Assembly: GCA_036378155.1 (NCBI GenBank)
Contig: DASUXA010000029.1
Coordinates: 1 to 11,101, forward strand
From: DASUXA01 sp036378155
Lineage (GTDB): Bacteria > Actinomycetota > Actinomycetes > Mycobacteriales > Micromonosporaceae
Direction of reading: 5' to 3'
DNA length: 11,101 bases
Position numbers and translations under genes: made by a program. The first letter of the stretch is position 1. Every line of letters begins with the position of its first letter. The notes below the pieces were generated by a model that was not told where the DNA came from, did no database searches, and was given only the letters and a program-made list of their open reading frames with translations. Shown here one piece after another: positions 5,707 through 11,101 of the stretch.

Positions 5707-6549
5707 TCAGTGTGCCTGCGCGGTGAGCAGGTCGCCCAACCGTTCGCGTCCGCCGTCGGCGGCGGTGAGCACCCAGACGCCGTCCGGGTAGAAGCCGATG
5801 CTGTGCTCCACGTGTACCGCGACCGACCCGTCCCGGGTCACCACGGTCCAACCGTCGGACAACTCCTGGGTACGCGGCGACCCGAGGGTGATCATCGGTT
5901 CGATGGCGAGGGCGAGACCCGGTACCAGGCGCGGACCCTTCCCGGGACGCCCGTGGTTGAGCACGTGCGGGTCCTGGTGCATGGCGGTGCCGATGCCGTG
6001 CCCGCCGTACCCCTCGACGATGCCGTACCGCCCGGACGCGCGTACCGATCGCTCCACCGCCGCCGAGATGTCGGTCAGCCGCCCGCGCCCGGATCGCACC
6101 CCGCGTGCCGCCTCCGCGATCCCCGCCCACATCGCGTCCTCGGCGGCGCGAGCCAACCGGAGCAGTTCCGGCTTGACCTCGCCGACAGGAACGGTGATCG
6201 CGGAGTCGCCGTGCCAGCCGTCGACGATCGCGCCGCAGTCGATGGAGATCAGGTCCCCCTCGCGCAGCACCTGGTCGCGCGCCGGGATCGCGTGGACCAC
6301 CTGCTCGTTCACCGAGGTGCAGATCGTCGCCGGATAGCCGTGGTACCCCTTGAACGACGGAATCCCGCCGGCTTTTCGGATCGTCTCCTCGGCGAGCGCG
6401 TCGAGTTCGGCGGTGGACACCCCGGGCGCCACCGCGTCGCGCAGCCGGGCGAGCGTCTCGGCGACCAGAAGGCCGGCGACGCGCATGCGCCCCAACTGCT
6501 CAGGCGTCTTGTATTCGATCTCCAGGCTGGCTGTGCGCACGTCACCCAC
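5707..6549 (-). CDS. map: Type I methionine aminopeptidase
   Basis: The enzyme removes the initiator methionine from nascent proteins with small second residues. The 280-residue product has the complete pita-bread metallopeptidase fold. Metal ligands are D104, D115 (SIDCGAIVDGWHGDSA), H184 (GGHGIG), E217 (AIEPM) and E249 (VEHS). Substrate-site histidines are H86 (NEQVVHAIP) and H191. The annotated GTG start at 6549 overlaps the end of adk by 8 bases. A second GTG at codon 4 (6540) has GGTGGG 4 bases upstream and would give a 277-residue protein beginning MRTASLEIEYKTPEQ, 1 base after the adk stop; either is possible. The adk-map order is standard. The two genes after it are less usual. Confidence 0.97.
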   Translation of the reverse strand: MGDVRTASLEIEYKTPEQLGRMRVAGLLVAETLARLRDAVAPGVSTAELDALAEETIRKAGGIPSFKGYHGYPATICTSVNEQVVHAIPARDQVLREGDLISIDCGAIVDGWHGDSAITVPVGEVKPELLRLARAAEDAMWAGIAEAARGVRSGRGRLTDISAAVERSVRASGRYGIVEGYGGHGIGTAMHQDPHVLNHGRPGKGPRLVPGLALAIEPMITLGSPRTQELSDGWTVVTRDGSVAVHVEHSIGFYPDGVWVLTAADGGRERLGDLLTAQAH

Positions 6550-7195
6550 CGTACGAGCGCAGCACGTCGATCGCCCGCTCAGTGACGTCCTCGACCGGCC
6601 CGGTGGCGTCGATTCCGACCAGCTTGCCTTGCGCGCCGTAGAAGTCGATCAGCGGCGCGGTCTTCGCCGCGTACTCGCGCAGCCGCTCGGCGATCGTCTC
6701 GGGCTTGTCGTCGTCGCGCTGGAACAACTCGCCGCCGCAGCGGTCGCAGATGTCCGGGCGGCTGGTGGGGTCGAACTCGACGTGCCAGATCTTCCCGCAG
6801 ACCCGGCAGGTACGGCGACCGGACAGCCGGCGGATCACCTCGTCGTCGTCGACCACGAGTTCGAGGACCAGGTCCAGACCGACTCCGAGGTCGGCGAGCA
6901 TCTTGTCCAGCTCACGGGCCTGCGGCACGGTACGCGGGAACCCGTCGAGCAGGAACCCGTCGGACGCGTCCGGCTCGGCGAGCCGCTCGCGCACCATGTT
7001 GATGGTGACCTCGTCCGGCACCAGTTGCCCGGCGTCCATGTACTGCTTGGCCTGCACGCCCAGCGGCGTCCCCTGGGCGACGTTGGCCCGGAAGATGTCC
7101 CCGGTGGAGATCTTCGGCACGGCGAGGTGCGCGGCGATGAACTCGGCCTGTGTCCCCTTCCCCGCTCCCGGAGGGCCGACCAGCACGAGCCTCAC
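6542..7195 (-). CDS. adk: Adenylate kinase (zinc-type LID)
   Basis: Adenylate kinase interconverts ATP + AMP and 2 ADP in the cytoplasm. The 217-residue long form has a Walker A loop GPPGAGKGT (7-15), the STGD motif at 30-33 (AMP site) and DGFPRT (84-89). The extended LID carries four cysteines (C130, C133, C150, C153) in the C-x2-C...C-x2-C zinc arrangement. Many other actinobacterial enzymes have a short LID without cysteines. The start is GTG, with its first base shared with the last base of the secY TAG stop (TAGTG), which suggests translational coupling. map follows with a slight overlap. Confidence 0.98.
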   Translation of the reverse strand: MRLVLVGPPGAGKGTQAEFIAAHLAVPKISTGDIFRANVAQGTPLGVQAKQYMDAGQLVPDEVTINMVRERLAEPDASDGFLLDGFPRTVPQARELDKMLADLGVGLDLVLELVVDDDEVIRRLSGRRTCRVCGKIWHVEFDPTSRPDICDRCGGELFQRDDDKPETIAERLREYAAKTAPLIDFYGAQGKLVGIDATGPVEDVTERAIDVLRSYGG

Positions 7196-8520
7196 TAGCG
7201 CAGGAACCCTTCGTAGTTACGCTGCATGAGCTGGCTCTCGATCTGCTTCACCGTTTCCAGTCCGACACCGACGATGATCAGTACCGCGGTGCCGCCGAAC
7301 GGGAAGTTCTGCTTCTGCCCACCCGCGAGGTTGATGAACAGGTTCGGCAGGATCGAGATGATGCCGAGGTAGATCGAACCGGGCAGGGTGATCCGGCTGA
7401 GGATGTAGTCGAGGTATTCCGCCGTCGGGCGACCGGGGCGGATGCCGGGCACGAACCCGCCGTACTTCTTCATGTTGTCCGCGATCTCCGTCGGGTTGAA
7501 GGTGATCGAGACGTAGAAGTACGTGAAGAAGAGGATCAACAGGAAGTACAGGGCGATGTTGACCCAGTCCTTCGGGTTGATGATGTGGTTGTTGATGAAC
7601 TTGTAGAGCGCGTTCGGGTGGTTCTGGTCCATCAACTGCAGCCCCAGCTGCGGCAGGTACAGCAGGGACGACGCGAAGATCACCGGGATGACGCCCGCCT
7701 GGTTGACCTTGAGCGGAATGTACGTCGACGTGCCGCCGTACATCCGCCGACCGACCATCCGCTTGGCGTACTGCACGGGCACCCGGCGTTGCGCCTGCTC
7801 CATGAAGACCACGGCGGTGATCACCACGACGCCGATCAGGATCACCAGGAAGAAGATGCCCCAGTTGGTGGAGTTCTTGATCTGCCAGCCCTCGGCGGGC
7901 ATCCGAGCCGCGATCGACGTGAAGATCAGGATCGACATGCCGTTGCCGATGCCCCGGTCGGTGATCAGCTCACCGAGCCACATGATCACACCGGTACCGG
8001 CGGTCATGGTGATCACCAGCACGGTCAGCGTGAGCCACATCGGCAGCTTCGTCTCGGGCACGATCGGGAACTGGTCGCACCGGTTCTGGAACAGCTGACC
8101 GCTACGGGCCAGCGCGACGAACGCCGACGCCTGCAGGATGGCGAGGCCGAGGGTCAGGTACCGGGTGTACTGGGTGATCTTCGTCTGCCCCGACTGCCCC
8201 TCCTTGCGCAGCTGCTCCAACCGCGGAATCACCACGGTGAGCAGCTGGAGGATGATGCTCGCGGTGATGTACGGCATAATGCCGAGCGCGAACACCGACA
8301 GCTGGAGCAACGCCCCGCCGGAGAACAGGTTGAGCAGCGTGAAGACGCCGGCGTCCGGGCTGCTGTTCAGCACCTTCAGGCACTGCTGGACGTTCGTGTA
8401 CGACACGCCGGGGCTGGGCATCGTCGCGCCCAGCCGGTAGACGGCGATCATCGCCAGCGTAAACAGCAACTTCCTACGCAGGTCAGGCGTGCGGAACGCA
8501 CTGAGAAACGCGGAGAGCAA
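7195..8520 (-). CDS. secY: Preprotein translocase subunit SecY
   Basis: SecY is the channel of the Sec translocon in the cytoplasmic membrane. The reading frame opens at an ATG (8526), but AGGAGG abuts that ATG with no spacer. The TTG two codons on (8520-8518) is 6 bases from AGGAGG and gives the family N-terminus MLSAFLSAFRTPDLRRK, so I prefer it (441 residues). Ten membrane helices are evident. Numbering from the ATG form, the plug/TM2 GALLQLSVFALGIMPYITAS is at 71-90, TM5 GELITDRGIGNGMSILIF at 185-202, LKVNQAGVIPVIFASSLLY at 272-290, and the cytosolic ribosome/SecA-binding loop KKYGGFVPGIRPGRPTAEYL at 353-372. It leads secY-adk-map after a 176-182 base gap behind rplO. Confidence 0.96.
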   Translation of the reverse strand: MLSAFLSAFRTPDLRRKLLFTLAMIAVYRLGATMPSPGVSYTNVQQCLKVLNSSPDAGVFTLLNLFSGGALLQLSVFALGIMPYITASIILQLLTVVIPRLEQLRKEGQSGQTKITQYTRYLTLGLAILQASAFVALARSGQLFQNRCDQFPIVPETKLPMWLTLTVLVITMTAGTGVIMWLGELITDRGIGNGMSILIFTSIAARMPAEGWQIKNSTNWGIFFLVILIGVVVITAVVFMEQAQRRVPVQYAKRMVGRRMYGGTSTYIPLKVNQAGVIPVIFASSLLYLPQLGLQLMDQNHPNALYKFINNHIINPKDWVNIALYFLLILFFTYFYVSITFNPTEIADNMKKYGGFVPGIRPGRPTAEYLDYILSRITLPGSIYLGIISILPNLFINLAGGQKQNFPFGGTAVLIIVGVGLETVKQIESQLMQRNYEGFLR

Positions 8521-8584
8521 CGTCATCCTCCTGCGCGGAGCGGCCGCCGTCGGCGGGGTTGGGGGTGTAGCTAGCTGCGACGGA

Positions 8585-8614
8585 ACTTTAACAGCCCGCT
8601 GGCTTCCGGGTCAG
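8585..8614 (-). promoter_or_regulatory. Possible secY promoter
   Basis: CTGACC (8614-8609) and TAAAGT (8590-8585) on the minus strand are 18 bases apart, in the gap before secY and downstream of a terminator-like hairpin. TAAAGT keeps the first two bases and the final T of the -10 consensus. It would let secY-adk-map be expressed apart from the spc genes. Confidence 0.4.
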
Positions 8615-8650
8615 GGCCGCCCGAAAGATCGCGGTACCTTCGATGCGATC

Positions 8651-8690
8651 GTGGCGCCCGCTCGTCGCCCGAGGGCGGAGCGGACGCCAC
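8651..8690 (-). terminator. Terminator-like hairpin after rplO
   Basis: A 13-bp stem (8651-8663 with 8678-8690) encloses a 14-base loop that holds its own GCCC/GGGC mini-stem. The one non-Watson-Crick position (8657/8684) is a G-U pair in minus-strand RNA but a C-A mismatch in plus-strand RNA, so the structure fits transcripts of this operon better. It starts 12 bases past the rplO stop. No uridine run follows. Confidence 0.55.
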
Positions 8691-8702
8691 AACCGGTGGA
8701 AC

Positions 8703-9146
8703 TCAGAGCTCGGTGGCAGTGCCACCGGCGGCCTGGATCTTCTCCTTGGCCGACGCGCTGAACGCGTGCGCGGACACCTGGAGCGACACGCCGCCCAGGT
8801 CGCCCGAGCCCAGCACCTTGACCGGCTGGCCCTTGCGGACCGCGCCGGCCTCGACCAGCTCGGCCGGGCCGACCTGACCGCCGTTCGGGAACAGCTCGGC
8901 CAACCGGTCCAGGTTGACCACCTGGAACGTGACCTTGAACTGGTTCTTGAAGCCCTTCAGCTTCGGCAGCCGCATGTGGATGGGCATCTGCCCACCCTCG
9001 AACGACGCCGGGATGTTCTTCCGGGCCTTCGAACCCTTGGTACCCCGGCCAGCGGTCTTGCCCTTGGAGCCCTCACCGCGACCCAGCCGGGTCTTCTCGG
9101 TGCGCGCGCCGGGCGCCGGACGCAGGTGGTGTACCTTGATCGTCAT
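8703..9146 (-). CDS. rplO: 50S ribosomal protein L15
   Basis: L15 is a late-assembly large-subunit protein with a long N-terminal extension into 23S rRNA. The 147-residue product shows HHLRPAPGARTEKTRLGRGE, GKTAGRGTKGSKAR, the GGQMPIHMRLPKLKGF signature (51-66) and the C-terminal globular part ending SASAKEKIQAAGGTATEL. The ATG overlaps the rpmD stop by one base (TAATG), a coupling arrangement. It is the last spc gene before a terminator-like hairpin. Sequence details fit Micromonosporaceae. Confidence 0.98.
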   Translation of the reverse strand: MTIKVHHLRPAPGARTEKTRLGRGEGSKGKTAGRGTKGSKARKNIPASFEGGQMPIHMRLPKLKGFKNQFKVTFQVVNLDRLAELFPNGGQVGPAELVEAGAVRKGQPVKVLGSGDLGGVSLQVSAHAFSASAKEKIQAAGGTATEL

Positions 9147-9328
9147 TACTCGACCTCCTCGACCTTGACGAGGTGGGTCACGGTCCGGATCATGCCCCGG
9201 ATCTCGGGGCGGTCCTCCTTGACCACCGCGTCGTTGATCCGCTTGAGGCCGAGGGAACGCAGCGTGTCACGCTGATTCTGCTTCGACCCGATTTCAGACC
9301 GGACCTGGGTCACCTTCAAGCGAGCCAT
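9146..9328 (-). CDS. rpmD: 50S ribosomal protein L30
   Basis: L30 is a small large-subunit protein that binds 23S rRNA. The 60-residue product starts MARLKVTQVRSEIGSKQNQR and includes TLRSLGLKRINDAVVKED (22-39) and RGMIRTVTHLVKVEEVE (44-60). The open frame continues upstream, but the ATG at 9328 gives the family length and lies one base after the rpsE stop. A GCGGGGGC stretch just upstream can act as its ribosome site. It sits between rpsE and rplO as usual. Confidence 0.97.
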   Translation of the reverse strand: MARLKVTQVRSEIGSKQNQRDTLRSLGLKRINDAVVKEDRPEIRGMIRTVTHLVKVEEVE

Positions 9329-9329
9329 G

Positions 9330-9944
9330 TCATGCCCCCGCAACCGCGCGCGCGGCCAGCATGGCGGCGGGCGCGACATCCTCGACCGGCAGACCGCGCC
9401 GGGCCGCCACCTTCTCCGGCGACTCGAGCTTCTTCAGCGCGTCCACCGTGGCGTGCACGATGTTGATCGGGTTGGAGGAGCCGAGGCTCTTGGAGAGCAC
9501 GTCGTGGATGCCCGCGCACTCCAGCACGGCACGGACCGGACCACCGGCGATGACGCCCGTACCGGCGGAGGCCGGCTTGAGCAGCACCACACCGGCGGCG
9601 TCCTCGCCGATCACCGGGTGCGGGATCGACGCGGCGAGCCGCGGAACCTTGAAGAAGTGCTTCTTGGCCTCCTCGACACCCTTGGCGATCGCCGCGGGCA
9701 CCTCCTTGGCCTTTCCGTAGCCCACACCGACGGTGCCGTCGCCGTCGCCCACGATCACCAGGGCGGTGAAGCTGAAGCGACGACCACCCTTCACGACCTT
9801 GGCGACGCGGTTGATCGCGACGACCCGCTCGAGGTGCGGGGTCTTCTCGACGGGCGCGTTTCCGCGGCCGCCCTCACGGCGGTTGTCGCGGCGACCACCC
9901 TCGTTGCCACCGGACCCGCCGCCACGGCGCTGTTGACCTGGCAT
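9330..9944 (-). CDS. rpsE: 30S ribosomal protein S5
   Basis: S5 sits at the mRNA entry side of the 30S subunit and affects decoding accuracy. The open frame extends far upstream, but the ATG at 9944 has AGAAGGAAGG in front and gives 204 residues. Residues 1-30 are a Gly/Arg-rich disordered extension typical of this actinobacterial group. The double-stranded-RNA-binding-like N-domain (about 36-102) includes ERVVAINRVAKVVKGGRRFSF and VGVGYGKAKEVPAAI. The C-domain includes PASAGTGVIAGGPVRAVLE (124-142) and LGSSNPINIVHATVDAL. It is 74 bases from rplR. Confidence 0.97.
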   Translation of the reverse strand: MPGQQRRGGGSGGNEGGRRDNRREGGRGNAPVEKTPHLERVVAINRVAKVVKGGRRFSFTALVIVGDGDGTVGVGYGKAKEVPAAIAKGVEEAKKHFFKVPRLAASIPHPVIGEDAAGVVLLKPASAGTGVIAGGPVRAVLECAGIHDVLSKSLGSSNPINIVHATVDALKKLESPEKVAARRGLPVEDVAPAAMLAARAVAGA

Positions 9945-10018
9945 CAGCAGCCTTCCTTCTCTCTCGTGACGGGGTTTTCTAGTTGTTGAGATCCGCGTCC
10001 GACTCGCATCGAACGCTG

Positions 10019-10408
10019 CTAGAACTCGAGCCCGGCTTCGCGGGCGGCCTGGGCAAGCGCGGCGACCCGCCCCGCGTACCGGTTGCCACCGCGGTCGAAG
10101 ACCACCTTCGAGACGCCGGCGGCCCTGGCCCGCTCGGCGAGCAGGGCGCCGACCTTGCCGGCCAGGGCGCTCTTGTCGCCCTCGGCACCGCGCAGCGACG
10201 GGTCCATCGTCGAGGCCGAGACCAGGGTGTGCCCCTTGGTGTCGTCCACGATCTGGGCGACGATGTGCCGCAGCGAGCGGGTGACGACCAGGCGCGGACG
10301 CTCGGGGGTGCCGCTGACGTTCTTGCGGACCCGGAAGTGCCGACGCGCACGCCCGACGGCACGCTTGGCGGCGACGCCGCGGCGGCGCTTGAGCAGCGTG
10401 GCGCTCAC
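10019..10408 (-). CDS. rplR: 50S ribosomal protein L18
   Basis: L18 attaches 5S rRNA to the large subunit. The 129-residue product has a basic N-terminus (LLKRRRGVAAKRAVGRARRH), then RKNVSGTPERPRLVVTRSLRHIVAQ and the conserved VVFDRGGNRYAGRVAALAQAAREAGLEF end. The start is GTG and overlaps the rplF stop by 4 bases (GTGA), which suggests coupled translation. The 74 bases to rpsE hold only the rpsE ribosome site. Confidence 0.97.
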   Translation of the reverse strand: MSATLLKRRRGVAAKRAVGRARRHFRVRKNVSGTPERPRLVVTRSLRHIVAQIVDDTKGHTLVSASTMDPSLRGAEGDKSALAGKVGALLAERARAAGVSKVVFDRGGNRYAGRVAALAQAAREAGLEF

Positions 10409-10947
10409 TTCTTACCTGCCTTTCCGGCCTTGCGACGAATGACCTCGCCCTGGTACTTGATGCCCTTGCCCTTGTACGACTCCGGCGGACGGATCTTCCG
10501 GATGTTGGCGGCGATCTCACCGACCTGCTGCTTGTCGATGCCGGCAACGTGGAACAGCGTCGGCTTCTCGACCGTGAAGGTGATGCCCTCCGGCGCGGTC
10601 ACGGTGACCGGGTGCGAGAACCCGAGCGCGAACTCGAGGTCCTTGCCCTTGGCGGTGACCCGGTAACCGGTACCGGCGATCTCGAGGCTCTTGCGGTAGC
10701 CCTCGGTCACGCCGACGATCATGTTGGCCAGCAGCGTACGGCTCAGGCCGTGCAGCTCCTTGGCCTTGCGCTCGTCGTTCGGCCGGTTGACGTGCAGCGC
10801 GCCGTCCTCGCCCCGCTCCGCCGTGATCGGCTCGGCCAGCACGTGGGTCAGCTCGCCCTTCGGGCCCTTGACCTTGACGGTCTGGCCGTCGATCGTGACA
10901 TCGACGCCGGCTGGCACCGGGATCGACTTACGTCCAATACGCGACAT
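10405..10947 (-). CDS. rplF: 50S ribosomal protein L6
   Basis: L6 binds 23S rRNA near the factor-binding site. The frame is open back to 10995, but the ATG at 10947 is chosen. It gives MSRIGRKSIPVPAGVDV, the family N-terminus, 180 residues, and an AGGTAG element just upstream. The two repeated L6 folds are present. The C-terminal signature PESYKGKGIKYQGEVIRRKAGK (about 153-174) is intact. It starts 16 bases after the rpsH stop and overlaps rplR by 4 bases. Confidence 0.97.
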   Translation of the reverse strand: MSRIGRKSIPVPAGVDVTIDGQTVKVKGPKGELTHVLAEPITAERGEDGALHVNRPNDERKAKELHGLSRTLLANMIVGVTEGYRKSLEIAGTGYRVTAKGKDLEFALGFSHPVTVTAPEGITFTVEKPTLFHVAGIDKQQVGEIAANIRKIRPPESYKGKGIKYQGEVIRRKAGKAGKK

Positions 10948-10963
10948 TTCTACCTGTCTCCCG

Positions 10964-11101
10964 TTACCAGACGAAGGCGAGGACTTCCCCGCCAACGCTC
11001 CGCTTGCGGGCCTGCCGGTCGGTGAGCAGCCCCTGGGACGTCGAAATGATCGCCACGCCCAGCCCGCCGAGCACCCGCGGGAGCCCGTCCGACTTGGCGT
11101 A
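10964..11101 (-). CDS. rpsH: 30S ribosomal protein S8 (C-terminal part)
   Basis: This is the last 45 residues of S8; the start lies beyond the right edge. The visible part contains the conserved VLGGLGVAIISTSQGLLTDR segment and the ARKRSVGGEVLAFVW terminus of S8, ending in TAA. S8 is a primary 16S rRNA-binding protein of the platform and, in E. coli, the repressor of the spc operon. It precedes rplF, as expected. Confidence 0.95.
   Translation of the reverse strand, partial: YAKSDGLPRVLGGLGVAIISTSQGLLTDRQARKRSVGGEVLAFVW

Noticed and set aside
3985..6585. 866-codon open frame on the plus strand across the infA leader, amidotransferase, DUF1707 and map genes
   Set aside because: It is antisense to three well-supported genes and shows low-complexity Arg/Pro-rich translation with no domain. 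Long antisense frames are routine at this GC content.
7150..8574. 474-codon plus-strand frame opposite secY
   Set aside because: It is a His/Asp/Arg-rich shadow of the hydrophobic secY codons, with no motif or ribosome site.
9945..10547. Long upstream extension of the rpsE frame
   Set aside because: It runs through rplR and part of rplF in another frame. The ATG at 9944 has an AGAAGGAAGG ribosome site and gives a normal S5.
10948..10995. N-terminal extension of L6 from an upstream ATG
   Set aside because: It would overlap the end of rpsH and add 16 residues absent from the family. The ATG at 10947 gives the standard N-terminus and has its own ribosome site.

Overview
The window is a GC-rich actinobacterial chromosomal segment carrying the spc/alpha ribosomal-protein superoperon, with every gene on the minus strand, so transcription runs from high to low coordinates. 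It holds 17 protein genes, one cut off at the right edge. I see no tRNA or rRNA gene, no insertion sequence, no CRISPR array and no origin. No stretch of more than about 240 bases lacks a gene. The gene order, a four-cysteine S4 encoded after rpsK, GTG/TTG starts, and the sequences of S4, S5, L15, L18 and SecY point to Micromonosporaceae or a close relative. This placement is made from memory of family sequences, not from a search.

In order of transcription: (1) 11101-8703 is the end of the spc cluster: rpsH (partial), rplF, rplR, rpsE, rpmD, rplO. The genes are tightly packed, with 1-4 base stop/start overlaps at rplF/rplR and rpmD/rplO. (2) A hairpin (8651-8690) and a possible promoter (8585-8614) separate these from secY, adk and map. 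map is followed by two non-ribosomal genes, a DUF1707-type two-helix membrane protein and a class II glutamine amidotransferase. (3) A good promoter (4089-4118) opens infA, rpmJ, rpsM, rpsK, rpsD, with structured gaps between infA, rpmJ and rpsM. (4) After rpsD come 145 bases with stacked perfect hairpins, then rpoA and rplQ, closed by a 17-bp hairpin terminator at the left edge.

Most genes serve protein synthesis and its direct outlets. They encode ribosomal proteins, initiation factor IF-1, the SecY translocon channel, methionine aminopeptidase for nascent chains, adenylate kinase, and the RNA polymerase alpha subunit.

The most notable feature is a likely lineage boundary in the 145-base gap between rpsD and rpoA. 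Everything from rpsD rightward looks Micromonosporaceae-like. rpoA and rplQ instead carry sequence hallmarks that I associate with Microbacteriaceae (Micrococcales), a group whose S4 is normally the cysteine-free type encoded elsewhere. This is either a horizontal replacement or addition of the RNA polymerase alpha/L17 pair, or an assembly chimera. Sequence alone cannot decide between them.
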